Numbered from the stretch's first letter, positions 1-8,251 are shown. The stretch: DNA of 64,000 bases from Thermodesulfobacterium hydrogeniphilum (GCF_000746255.1 NZ_JQKW01000006.1:248001-312000); one strand, 5' to 3'. The notes: generated by a model from the letters alone, not told the origin. Numbers and translations are program-made.

Positions 1-757
1 TTTTTTTTACGGATATGCTGTATCATTTGTAAGCACTTTTGGTGCCACGGTTACACCTGCTCATATAGGAGGAGAATTTTTACCTCTTTATACACTTAAA
101 AGAATAGGAGGAAATTTTCATGAAATAATGAGTATTATTACTTTAAAAGGCTTTTCAGGATTATTTTTTTACATAATCTTTTTTCCTTTTACCCTTCATG
201 TTTTAATAAATAATCCAAAAGAAGCTAAGGATCTTTTAATATTAGTAAGTATAATTATTCTAATTTCTTTATTAATTTATATTATATGGGTAATCTTATT
301 CAAAAAAAAAGAATCTATTTTTACTAAAGAACAACTTATAAAAATAAAATACACTACTTTTAAGTATTTAATTTTATGCAAAAATTTTTTTAAAAATAAA
401 AAAAGATATTTTTTCTTGGCTTTGATTTTGAGTTTATTAATGTATTTTTCTTATATTTTTATAGGTATATTTTTAGTAAAAGCTTTTAATAACAATAGTT
501 CAATGAAAACTTTATTTTTAGATCAATTACCTTTGATTTATGCTATTTTTATAAGTCCAACCCCTGGTGGAAGCGGAGTAGGAGAATTGGGAGCTATTCC
601 AATATTTGACAATTTCATCGCTCAGGAATGGGTAGGAATATTTGCCATATTTTGGAGAATTGTTACCCAATATTTAGGTGCAATTATTGGGGGTATAATC
701 TTTTTAATCCTTACCTGGAAAGACATTGCTAATAATAAAAATGTTAAATTATCTTAA
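1..757 (+). CDS. Flippase-like integral membrane protein (UPF0104/YbhN, LPG synthase TM-domain family), 5' end outside window
   Basis: The reading frame is open from base 2 to the stop at 757, so this is the C-terminal ~250 residues of a protein that begins before the window. It is very hydrophobic, with several membrane spans. Near the end it carries the family motif SPTPGGSGVGELGAIP, and near the window start a GATVTPAHIGGEFLP segment. These are hallmarks of the lysylphosphatidylglycerol-synthase transmembrane/flippase-like family (TIGR00374), whose members are poorly characterised and thought to act in lipid or glycan export. An internal ATG at 128 is not the start, because the conserved TPAHIGGE segment lies upstream of it. 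The gene overlaps lpxK by 17 bases, suggesting co-transcription with lipid A synthesis. Confidence 0.75.
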   Translation, partial: FFYGYAVSFVSTFGATVTPAHIGGEFLPLYTLKRIGGNFHEIMSIITLKGFSGLFFYIIFFPFTLHVLINNPKEAKDLLILVSIIILISLLIYIIWVILFKKKESIFTKEQLIKIKYTTFKYLILCKNFFKNKKRYFFLALILSLLMYFSYIFIGIFLVKAFNNNSSMKTLFLDQLPLIYAIFISPTPGGSGVGELGAIPIFDNFIAQEWVGIFAIFWRIVTQYLGAIIGGIIFLILTWKDIANNKNVKLS

Positions 758-1682
758 TCCCTATTTTTATATCATCTTCATTAGAAACTTTTTCTACGAT
801 AAAAATTTTTTTAAAAGCTATAAATTGTCTGTTCCTGTTATTTCCATAGGAAATTTATCTGTAGGTGGAACTGGTAAAACCTCCATAGTTAGGTATCTCT
901 GTGAAAACTTAGCTGATAATTTTCATATAGGTATTCTTTCAAGAGGATATAAACGAAAAAGTAAAGGCACTCTTATAGTATCTTACATGGGTAAAATTCA
1001 GGAAAACTGGGAAAGGGTAGGTGATGAACCCTTTCTATTAGCTAAAATTTTTGAAAAAAAGGGTCTTCAAATTAGTATAGTAGTTGACGAGAATAGAGTA
1101 AGAGGTGGAGAAAAGGCTATTAAAGAACTTGGAGTGAATTTAATAATCTTGGATGATGGATTTCAACATAGAAGATTAAAAAGAGATTTAGATATAGTTC
1201 TTATAAAAAAAGAGGATCTTGAAAATAAAATTTTACCTTTTGGGAAACTTAGAGAACCTCTTACATCTTTAAAAAGAGCAGATGCAATAGTTCTTACTTA
1301 TCAGGATTATCAACCTTTTGATTACAGTTTCAATGATAAACCAATTTTCAAACTTTATAGAAAAAATTGGAGAGTTTTAAATCATAGGTTAGAAGAAATA
1401 AATCCTGGAGATAAAGAATTTATAGCTTTTTGTGGTCTTGGAGATAATAGACAATTTTTTATAACTTTAAAAAGATTAAACCTGAAAATAAAAAAAATGA
1501 TCTCATTTCCAGATCATTATGACTATTCAAACTTCACTTTGAGTCCTGACGAAAGTTATATTACTACTCTTAAAGATGGAATAAAATTAGAATTTAAAGA
1601 AAATCTCTTTTTTTTGGATTTTTCTATAGAAGTAAAAGGATTAAAAGAATTTATATTGAAAAGACTGGAGTTGTCAGTTTAA
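741..1682 (+). CDS. lpxK: Tetraacyldisaccharide 4'-kinase (LpxK)
   Basis: LpxK phosphorylates the 4' position of the lipid A disaccharide precursor at the inner face of the inner membrane, so its presence implies a lipopolysaccharide-bearing diderm. The Walker A loop GGTGKTS sits about 40 residues from the start inside the typical SVPVISIGNLSVGGTGKTS block, followed by a Walker-B-like ILDDGFQHRRL block near the middle. The length, about 313 residues, is normal. A TTG at 726 is in frame, but the ATG at 741 gives the usual N-terminus (MLNYLNPYFY) and overlaps the upstream gene by only 17 bases, so I prefer it. Confidence in function is high. Confidence 0.92.
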   Translation: MLNYLNPYFYIIFIRNFFYDKNFFKSYKLSVPVISIGNLSVGGTGKTSIVRYLCENLADNFHIGILSRGYKRKSKGTLIVSYMGKIQENWERVGDEPFLLAKIFEKKGLQISIVVDENRVRGGEKAIKELGVNLIILDDGFQHRRLKRDLDIVLIKKEDLENKILPFGKLREPLTSLKRADAIVLTYQDYQPFDYSFNDKPIFKLYRKNWRVLNHRLEEINPGDKEFIAFCGLGDNRQFFITLKRLNLKIKKMISFPDHYDYSNFTLSPDESYITTLKDGIKLEFKENLFFLDFSIEVKGLKEFILKRLELSV

Positions 1683-1735
1683 AATTTATGGTATAAATTA
1701 AAAAATTAGTAAAAAATTTTAAAGAGGTGATTTTT

Positions 1736-2227
1736 ATGAAACCTAAGAAATTTTTGTGCTTAACCTTGATAATTTTATGTTTAATTATTGGTTCTGTTTC
1801 TAATCTTCAGGCTTCATCTTTAAATTTTGATTTTTACACCTATAAAGGTCAAAAATATAATATAGCTGATTTTAGAGGAAAATATGTATTATTAAATCTT
1901 TTTGCTTCTTATTGTCCCACCTGTATGATAGAATTAGGAACTTTAAATAAGATTAATAATAAATGTAGTACCAAAAATCTTGAGATTATTTCTTTAATGA
2001 TTGATAAAGAAGGAATACCTTTACTTCCTAAAATCGTATCTTCTCGTGGAATAAAATATACTGTAGGTTTAGCCCCTTCTGAAATTTTTAGAATCTTTCC
2101 TGATTTTTCAGAACTTCCTACAACTTACTTTTTAAATAAAAAAGGAGAGGTAATAGAAAAAATTACTGGATATAAATCTTTAAACGACTGGATTAAACTT
2201 TTAACTAAATACGTTAGTTGTAATTAA
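1736..2227 (+). CDS. Exported TlpA-like thioredoxin-fold protein
   Basis: This is a 163-residue protein with a lysine-rich N-terminus and a hydrophobic segment that reads as a signal peptide ending near LQA-SS, followed by a thioredoxin fold. The active-site motif CPTC lies in LNLFASYCPTCMIEL, and the cis-Pro loop is in FSELPTTYFLNKKG. Family knowledge places such TlpA/ResA-like proteins in the periplasm, keeping cysteines reduced for cytochrome c maturation or related jobs; which partner applies here is not shown. An in-frame GTG at 1727 lies within the ribosome-binding site GAGGTGA (1724-1730), so the ATG at 1736 is the start. Confidence 0.82.
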   Translation: MKPKKFLCLTLIILCLIIGSVSNLQASSLNFDFYTYKGQKYNIADFRGKYVLLNLFASYCPTCMIELGTLNKINNKCSTKNLEIISLMIDKEGIPLLPKIVSSRGIKYTVGLAPSEIFRIFPDFSELPTTYFLNKKGEVIEKITGYKSLNDWIKLLTKYVSCN

Positions 2228-2228
2228 A

Positions 2229-2509
2229 ATCCTTTATAATCAATGTTTTATAAAACGATCTAATTTTAAAGGGACTTTATTATTAAATAAACAAACTTAT
2301 TTCCTCTATCTCGCTCAACCTACTATAACACTTCATGTAAAAGACTTAGAAGAAGAGTTAGGAGTGAATTTATTTGATTGTCATACCAGAAAAGTAATTC
2401 CAAGTAAAGCAGGCAAGGTTGTGTATAAATACGGTAGGAAGAAATAGAATTGGAAGATCTTTATAACTTACCTTTAATAAAAATTGACTTTATAAACCTA
2501 TGTTCTAAT
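2229..2509 (+). pseudogene. Remnant of a LysR-family regulator (helix-turn-helix part only)
   Basis: No intact gene lies here, but a frame running 2229-2447 translates to a recognisable LysR DNA-binding segment: LAQPTITLHVKDLEEELGVN followed by LFDCHTRKVIPSKAGKVVYK. The frame is stopped by TAG at 2445-2447, and a shifted frame just after it reads EEIELEDLYN, resembling the linker helix that follows the winged helix in LysR proteins. There is no good start codon, and the whole effector-binding domain is missing. This is a decayed 5' fragment with at least one frameshift. It ends against the convergent activase gene. Confidence 0.68.
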
Positions 2510-3262
2510 TTAGCTTAAACCATATAAACCTGCTCCAATAGCTCCTAAAAATTGAGGATGTTTTGGAATTTTAAGTTTTTTATTAATTTCTTTTTCAATG
2601 AAAACTTTTATTAATTTATTATAAGCACATCCTCCTGCGAAGATAATATCTTCCTCCAAGGAAACTCTCTTTAACATACTTACTATTCTTTGTGAAATAG
2701 AGTAATGTACTGCCTTAAGAATTTCTTTTCTATCAATTCCCTGGGCTATCATAGAAATGACTTCTGATTCAGCAAATACAGTGCACATGCTATTTATTTT
2801 CACTTTAAGCTTTGTATCAGGTGCGAAATCTTTTACTTTTTCTAAATTATATCCTAAAGCCTTTACCATTATTTCTAAAAATCTGCCTGTTCCTGCTGAA
2901 CATTTATCATTCATTTCAAACTTTAGAATTTTTCCATCATCATTTAATCTAATTACTTTGGTATCCTGTCCTCCAATGTCTATAATTGTTCTGGCAGAAG
3001 GATGGATATATTTAGTTCCTATAGCAAAAGCTTTTATTTCAGTAATATCAATAATTCCAAGATCCTTTAATCTCTGGCTAATTAATTTTCTTCCATAACC
3101 AGTAGCAATTATTTTATCAGGTTTAAATTTTTTAATAAAATCATAACATTTTTCTAAAGGATTATAAGAAGTTTCAGTAATTTCTAAGGCTTCCAGATCT
3201 CCATTTTTTATCAAAGCAGATTTAATGTATGTTGAACCTACATCAAGCCCGAGCACTCTCAT
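2510..3262 (-). CDS. ATP-dependent activase of 2-hydroxyacyl-CoA dehydratase/double-cubane family (HgdC/BadF-BadG/YjiL type)
   Basis: The product is 250 residues of the ASKHA ATPase fold. Visible elements are the phosphate-1 loop GLDVGSTYIKSALI at the N-terminus, IIDIGGQDTKVI at about 94-104, and two cysteines at about 121 (NDKCSAGTG) and 160 (NSMCTVFAES) that in the family bind the single [4Fe-4S] cluster shared by a dimer. Known members hydrolyse ATP to push one low-potential electron into a dehydratase or double-cubane cluster protein. The start ATG lies 3 bases after the stop of the partner gene, so the two are surely co-transcribed. The partner's identity, and so the substrate, is uncertain. 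Confidence 0.86.
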   Translation of the reverse strand: MRVLGLDVGSTYIKSALIKNGDLEALEITETSYNPLEKCYDFIKKFKPDKIIATGYGRKLISQRLKDLGIIDITEIKAFAIGTKYIHPSARTIIDIGGQDTKVIRLNDDGKILKFEMNDKCSAGTGRFLEIMVKALGYNLEKVKDFAPDTKLKVKINSMCTVFAESEVISMIAQGIDRKEILKAVHYSISQRIVSMLKRVSLEEDIIFAGGCAYNKLIKVFIEKEINKKLKIPKHPQFLGAIGAGLYGLS

Positions 3263-3265
3263 TTT

Positions 3266-4536
3266 TTACATCTTTAAAGTTTCTATAAAAGCTTCTATTC
3301 TGGTTTTGAGCTGTCCTATATCTTCCATACTGTAATCTGTTTCTATTCTCAAATAAGGCATATCTAACTTTCTTTCAACTTTATAGGATTCAAACATATA
3401 GGGTGTGCAAAACTGTAAGGAATAATGGATAACTCCATCAGCTTTTTGAGCTTCAAACATCTGTTTAATATCCTCTATTCTTTCATCATTTGGAGTAAAA
3501 CAGGCACAATGAGTGGTTAAATATCTCTCAGCTATTTTTACCAAACCTTCTTTTATGGAGTTAAAGTTTTCATCTACCAATTTATAATAATATCTTTTTC
3601 CTACACAGGATTCTTCTCCCACTACAATAGCTCCACTTGCTTCAATAAGATGATGGAGCTTCCAATTAGGTAAAGCAAAGGGACATCCAGAAATCAAAAT
3701 TCGCGGTGTTCCTTTTGGAACAACACCTGTCCCGTTTTCAACCCTTTTTTCCAGTTCATCACAAAGCTCATTAACTTTTTGGGTAAATCTTACAGGATCA
3801 TCATAGAAGGCTATCTGATAAATAAGCAGGGCATCAAGTCCTGATATAGGAGGAGGGTCTGTAGCTCTAAACCTTTCTAATCTTGCAAGGGCCTTTCTTT
3901 TTTCGTTAGAAATAGCAACTCCTTTTTAAGGGTTTCTAAAGTAATTTTTTTCCCAGCTAAATCTTCCAATTTTTCTTTAAATTTTTCTACCTCTTTTAAA
4001 TATAATTCTCTTGCTTCTTTAGTTTTAGTATGAGGAACCTCCATCACATGGACTCTTCCGGTAATTTCATGAAAAGATTCATAAGCCTTTTTCTTACCAT
4101 CACAAGTGGTTTCTCCAACTAAAATATCACAACATTTTACATAAGGGCACACATTGGTTAATTCAAATCCCATAAAAGCTTTTATAAGAGGACAGCTATT
4201 GCGGGGTATATATTTTTCTGCTTCATCAAAACCTATTTCAGCTCCTGCACACAAGCCTACGCAAATTCCATCAAGAGCAAGTATTAATTCCTCAGGAACA
4301 TATACACAAAAAGCACCTATTACCTTCCTGCCCTCTTTTTTAGCTTCTACCAATTCTTCAATTCTCAATCCATGAGCTTCAGAAATAACAAAATCAAAAT
4401 ATTTCATACCCTCAGGTCTGTTTTTCTGAGATAAATAAATATTTTTATAAAATTCACTTAGAGTATTGAGCAGAATCTCATGTTTATCTAAATCTAAACC
4501 AAGCTCTTTCCACATAGAAGTATAGTTTTTGCTCAT
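3266..4536 (-). pseudogene. 2-hydroxyacyl-CoA dehydratase subunit D / double-cubane cluster protein family, split by a frameshift
   Basis: Two reading frames (3877-4536 and 3266 upward) together encode one ~420-residue protein of the HgdB/YjiM/DCCP family. The N-terminal half has the cluster-region cysteines (VCPYVKCCD and GETTCDGKKKAYE). The C-terminal half has ISGCPFALPNWK, GEESCVGKRYYY and HYSLQFCTPY. The C-terminal frame stays open well upstream of its first ATG and contains SNEKRKALARLERF and DPPPISGLDALL, which are normal for this family. The break lies at roughly 3893-3920, after KKEL; the total span is not a multiple of three and one missing base would restore it. It may be a real inactivation, a recoding site or a sequencing error. 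The activase gene follows directly. Confidence 0.8.
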
Positions 4537-4576
4537 AAAACCTCTTATTTAAAAAAGTTTTGAAATTTTCAAAAAA

Positions 4577-4605
4577 GATTTAATACTTTGATTAAAAAAT
4601 GTCAA
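4577..4605 (-). promoter_or_regulatory. Likely sigma-70 promoter of the dehydratase/activase pair
   Basis: On the minus strand a perfect -35 TTGACA (4600-4605) is followed after 17 bases by TAAATC (4577-4582) as a weak -10. It sits about 40 bases upstream of the dehydratase start codon. A palindrome with 8-base arms (TTTTGAAA/TTTCAAAA, 4558-4574) overlaps the expected start of transcription and could be an operator. This would let the pair be transcribed separately from selD. Confidence 0.45.
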
Positions 4606-4654
4606 ATAGATATTATTAATAAATAACCAGAATAAAATTAAAGATTTAAATAAA

Positions 4655-4693
4655 TTTTAAGGTAAGATTTTAAGGTAAGATTTTAAGGCAAGA
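4655..4693. repeat. Three tandem copies of a 13-bp unit at the 3' end of selD
   Basis: The unit TTTTAAGGTAAGA occurs at 4655-4667 and 4668-4680, with a third copy differing by one base (TTTTAAGGCAAGA) at 4681-4693. The third copy contains the selD stop codon and last codons, so the array probably grew by slippage outward from the gene end. No function is evident. Confidence 0.8.
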
Positions 4694-5750
4694 CCTCTAC
4701 AGTAGGACAACCCTTTTCCTTTTCTTTTACTTTCCCTATCAATTTTAAAAAATACAATCCTTTTTCTATAGCTTTTTCCTCAAAAATAGATTTTTTTTCA
4801 GGAGGAACTGATACTAAGATTCCTCCTGAGGTTTGAGCATCAGAAAGTAAAATAAGATCTTCTTCTTTTACTTCAGGATGAATTTTAATATATTTTTTAC
4901 AGAAATTTAAATTATGATAATCTCCTTCAGGAATGATACCCATTTGGATAAAATTTTTAGCTTCTTTTAAATAAGGAACTTTATGGGTATAAATAACAAA
5001 TGTTTTTTTGCTTGCTATAGCCATTTCCAAAGCATGTCCTAAAAGACCAAAACCTGTAATATCCGTAGCTGCTTTTAAACCAAGCTCTGTCATAACTTCA
5101 GCTATTTTGTTATTTAATTCTGTCATAGTTTCTATCATGGATTTATAAGAAGAGCTGGTTTCATCAATAAGTTTTCCTTTATAAGCAGTTATAAGAATTC
5201 CTGTACCAATAGGTTTAGTAAGATAAAGCAGATCACCTTCTTTAGCACCTTTATTAGTTATAATTTTTTCAGGATGAACTGTTCCTACTACAGCAAGGCC
5301 GTATTTTGGCTCTGGATCATCTACACTATGCCCCCCTACCAAAAGTGCTCCTGCTTCTTTAATTTTATCAAGACCACCTTTTAAGATCTTTTTTAACATT
5401 TCTTTAGGCAACCCTTTTTTTGGAAAACAAATTAAATTTAAAGCTAAAAGAGGCTTACCTCCGCAGACATAAATGTCTGATAGAGAATTTGCTACTGAAA
5501 TTTGACCAAACAGATAGGGATCATCAACGACAGGAGTAAAAAAATCAGCTGAAAAGACAAGGGCAGTTTCTTCATTTAATTTATAAATACCTGCATCAGC
5601 TCCGTTTTCAAAGCTTTGAATTAAATTGGGATGGATAGGCAACTCCAAACCCTGTAAAATTTCCACAAGAAACTCTTGTGGAAGCTTAGCTGCTCAGCCA
5701 GAGGCTTTTGTTATCTGAGTAAGTTTAATTTCTTGCACACTCACTTGCAT
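4683..5750 (-). CDS. selD: Selenide, water dikinase (selenophosphate synthetase), itself a selenoprotein with in-frame UGA
   Basis: SelD makes selenophosphate from selenide and ATP for tRNA-Sec and other selenium uses. The AIRS-type body is clear: VFSADFFTPVVDDPYLFGQI, SLSDIYVCGGKPL, LVGGHSVDDPEPKYGLAVVG and TDITGFGLLGHALEMA. A simple reading stops upstream at a TGA (5694-5696). Read through as selenocysteine, that codon falls exactly at the catalytic position of the family: TQITKASGUAAKLPQEFL, equivalent to the usual SG-(C/U) loop. The frame then reaches ATG at 5750, inside the end of mogA, with AGGTG before it; a GTG at 5738 is a weaker alternative. The protein is about 355 residues, normal for SelD. 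A call starting at GTG 5666 would lack the active-site residue. Confidence 0.88.
5661..5696 (-). promoter_or_regulatory. Bacterial SECIS element in selD (UGA plus hairpin)
   Basis: In the mRNA the UGA at 5696-5694 is followed after 10 bases by a perfect 10-bp stem, UUCCACAAGA / UCUUGUGGAA (5683-5674 and 5670-5661), closed by the loop GUU. Bacterial SECIS elements lie inside the coding region just after the UGA, with a small apical loop about 16-37 nt away that begins with G; here the loop is 20 nt from the UGA and begins with G. It is the structure SelB would bind. The hairpin also codes for the conserved residues after Sec. Confidence 0.85.
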
Positions 5751-6216
5751 CACCTTTTATTTTTTCTACAGCATGTTTAATAATATCAATCAACTTGGGA
5801 AAAATTTCCTTAATAGCTTTAGGACTACCTGGTAAGTTTATAATCAGAGTTTCTTTTCTCACTCCAGCCATACCTCTGGTAAGTGCTGCCATAGGAGTAA
5901 TAGGATAGCTAATATAACGGATATATTCAGGAATACCAGGAATTTCTTTTTCTAAGACTTCTTTAGTAGCCTCTGGTGTTACATCTCTTGGATAAACTCC
6001 AGTTCCACCTGTGGTAACTATAAAGTCCAAATTTTCTTTATCACACCAGTTTTTGAGAATTTTTACTATTGTTTCTTTTTCATCAGGAATTATTTCATAT
6101 TTTAAAACTACCCATCCCTCTTTTTCACATAGCTCTTTTAAAAGTTTTCCAGATAGATCTTCTCTCTCACCTTTGCTTCCTTTATCACTCAGAGTTAAAA
6201 TTCCGACTTTTAGCAC
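5725..6216 (-). CDS. mog: Molybdopterin adenylyltransferase family (MogA/MoaB)
   Basis: The enzyme activates molybdopterin with AMP before molybdate insertion. The 163 residues show the MoCF-binding fold: ILTLSDKGSKGEREDLSG at the N-terminus, VTTGGTGVYPRDVTPEA in the middle, and NLPGSPKAIKEIFP near the C-terminus. The GTG-like glycine loop and the DVTPEA motif are intact. It starts directly after the EF-G paralogue's stop and its last codons overlap the start of selD by 26 bases, so all three are one transcription unit. Neighbouring selenium and molybdenum genes suggest supply of a Mo/Se enzyme such as formate dehydrogenase (inference). MogA and MoaB cannot be separated by eye. Confidence 0.88.
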   Translation of the reverse strand: MLKVGILTLSDKGSKGEREDLSGKLLKELCEKEGWVVLKYEIIPDEKETIVKILKNWCDKENLDFIVTTGGTGVYPRDVTPEATKEVLEKEIPGIPEYIRYISYPITPMAALTRGMAGVRKETLIINLPGSPKAIKEIFPKLIDIIKHAVEKIKGDASECARN

Positions 6217-8193
6217 TTAATTTCCTTTTTCAGATTCTTGTGCTTTGCTTTCAGCAATTATTTTTTCAGCTACAAAAGGTGGAGCTTCTTCATAATGAGA
6301 AAACCTGGCTATAAAATAACCTCTTCCTCCAGTTAAACCTTGCAAAGCTACCACATAATCCTGTGCTTCAGCCATAGGAACCACTGCGTTTATTTTAGTA
6401 TTTTTTTTGTCTTTTTCAAGATTAAGGACTCTTCCTCTTCTGGCATTAAGGTCTCCTACTACATCTCCTACAGTTTCATCAGGAACAAAAATTTCCAGTT
6501 CTAAATATGGTTCTAAAAGAACAGGATTAGCTTGTTCTACACCTTTCTTAAAACAATGGAAGGCAGCTATTTTAAATGCAAGATCAGAAGAATCAACTTC
6601 ATGAGATTTCCCATCATAGAACTGAACCTTTACATCCACTACTGGATACCCAGCTAAAGGACCTTTTTCCATAGCCTCTATTATTCCCTTTTCTACCGCA
6701 GGAACATAGTTTCTGGGGACATTCATTCCTGTAAGAGTTTCCACAAATTCAAACCCTTTTCCTCTTTCTAACGGAAAAATGTGAAAATGTACCTCAGCAA
6801 ATTGTCCTCTTCCTCCACTTTGTTTTTTATGTCTATAAATAACACCTTGCACAGGTTTTTTAATAGTTTCTCTATAAGGAATTTTAGGTTGGGTAAGTTT
6901 TACATTCACTCCAAATTTATTTTTAAGTTTTTCTATAGTTTTCTCAATATGAAGCACACCTATACCAGAAATAAGAAGCTCTTTAGTTTCCTCATCTCTG
7001 TTAAATACAATAGAGGGATCTTCGTCTTTTATTTTGGTAAGAGCAGAGCTTATTTTATCTTCATCTGCCCTTGTTTCTGGATGAATAGCCATAGTAATCA
7101 TAGGTGCAGGCATAACAGGTGACTCTATAGCTTTGGACACAGGGGTTTTAGAAAATGTATCGCCTGTGGATAAACTTTCTATTTTAGAAAATACTATAAT
7201 TTCTCCCTCTTTGACCTCTTTTACTTGTTGAAGTGTATCACTTTTGGGAACAAAAATTTGGGTATATTTTTCCTCTTTACCATTAGAGGTATAAATTACA
7301 CTGTCAGAATTAAAATTACCTGTAAAGACTCTTCCATAAGAAAGTTTTCCTGCATAAGGATCTATAATGTTTTTAAAGATAAAACCTATAGAATCTCCTT
7401 CTATACCTTCTCTTTCCTTTATTAGCATGTAGGAAGGTGTGAAATTATAAATGTATTCTAACATTAATGGGATACCCCAACCCTGTTTAGCTGAACCAGT
7501 AAATACTAAACATGCTTTATTCTTTTCAAAAGAAGCTTTTAATCCCTCTAAAATTTCACTTTTTTCTAAACTTCCATTTTCTAAATATTTTTCAATAAGC
7601 TCATCTTTTCCTTCAGCTGCTGATTCTATTAATTTTTCTCTTAAATTAGAAGTTTCACCCTTTAAATTTTCTGGAAGATCTTGATATTCTATTTTTCCGC
7701 TGTTTAAAGAGAAAGCTTTGTTTTCTATTAAATCTACCAGAATTGGAGAACTATTTTTGTTTCCAAAGGCGTAGAAAATAGGTATTTGATGAATTTCTAA
7801 TAAATTCTGTAAATTTTGTAAGGTCTGTTCAAAATTTGCTTTTTCTTCATCTATTTTATTTATAAGCACAAACAAAGGGACACCTAATTCCTTAGCAATT
7901 TCAAAAACTCTTACATTCTGGTATTTTAAAGGAGCAGAGGCATCAACCACTAAAATGCCAGCATCTGCTACTTTTAAAGCCCATTTAACCTCACCTATAA
8001 AATTTTCATCTCCGGGAGTGGTTAAAAGGTAAAAAGGTGTATTTTTATAATTGAAGCCATAAATTTTAAGATAGAAAGTTGGTTCTTTTTTGGTGTTTTT
8101 TATAGTTTCTCCACAAAGTTTACAAAGAGCCTCTGATAATTTAACTTTCCCAGCATCTGTTTGTCCTATAACAGCTAAAACTTTGGGTTCCAT
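6217..8193 (-). CDS. Elongation factor G-like GTPase paralogue with degenerate G motifs
   Basis: The 658-residue product has the full EF-G order: G domain, domain II (YGRVFTGNF), domain III (GIGVLHIEKTIEKLKNKFGV), domain IV (SGGRGQFAEVHFHIFPLE) and domain V (NARRGRVLNLE). The nucleotide site is unusual. The P-loop reads GQTDAGKVKL (residues 10-19), with Val where the Mg-binding Thr/Ser belongs and Gln for the His after the first Gly. The G3 DTPG reads TTPG (58-61). NKID (112-115) is intact. It is therefore not the housekeeping EF-G and may bind GTP poorly. It has a good ribosome-binding site (GGGAGG) and heads the unit with mogA and selD. Its role is unknown. Confidence 0.85.
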   Translation of the reverse strand: MEPKVLAVIGQTDAGKVKLSEALCKLCGETIKNTKKEPTFYLKIYGFNYKNTPFYLLTTPGDENFIGEVKWALKVADAGILVVDASAPLKYQNVRVFEIAKELGVPLFVLINKIDEEKANFEQTLQNLQNLLEIHQIPIFYAFGNKNSSPILVDLIENKAFSLNSGKIEYQDLPENLKGETSNLREKLIESAAEGKDELIEKYLENGSLEKSEILEGLKASFEKNKACLVFTGSAKQGWGIPLMLEYIYNFTPSYMLIKEREGIEGDSIGFIFKNIIDPYAGKLSYGRVFTGNFNSDSVIYTSNGKEEKYTQIFVPKSDTLQQVKEVKEGEIIVFSKIESLSTGDTFSKTPVSKAIESPVMPAPMITMAIHPETRADEDKISSALTKIKDEDPSIVFNRDEETKELLISGIGVLHIEKTIEKLKNKFGVNVKLTQPKIPYRETIKKPVQGVIYRHKKQSGGRGQFAEVHFHIFPLERGKGFEFVETLTGMNVPRNYVPAVEKGIIEAMEKGPLAGYPVVDVKVQFYDGKSHEVDSSDLAFKIAAFHCFKKGVEQANPVLLEPYLELEIFVPDETVGDVVGDLNARRGRVLNLEKDKKNTKINAVVPMAEAQDYVVALQGLTGGRGYFIARFSHYEEAPPFVAEKIIAESKAQESEKGN

Positions 8194-8251
8194 AAATAAC
8201 CTCCCAATCAGTTTTTTAAATTATTTATTAAAATATTTTTTAACAAAAACT

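Noticed and set aside
2757-3098. Plus-strand ORF of 113 residues
   Set aside because: It lies antisense within the activase gene, has no family motif and no ribosome-binding site; shadow of a real gene.
5641-5666. GTG at 5666 as the start of selD
   Set aside because: It would remove the conserved catalytic SG-U loop; the upstream frame continues through an in-frame UGA with a SECIS hairpin.
6781-7122. Plus-strand ORF of 113 residues inside the EF-G-like gene
   Set aside because: Antisense shadow with no motif; the minus-strand EF-G domains are clear.
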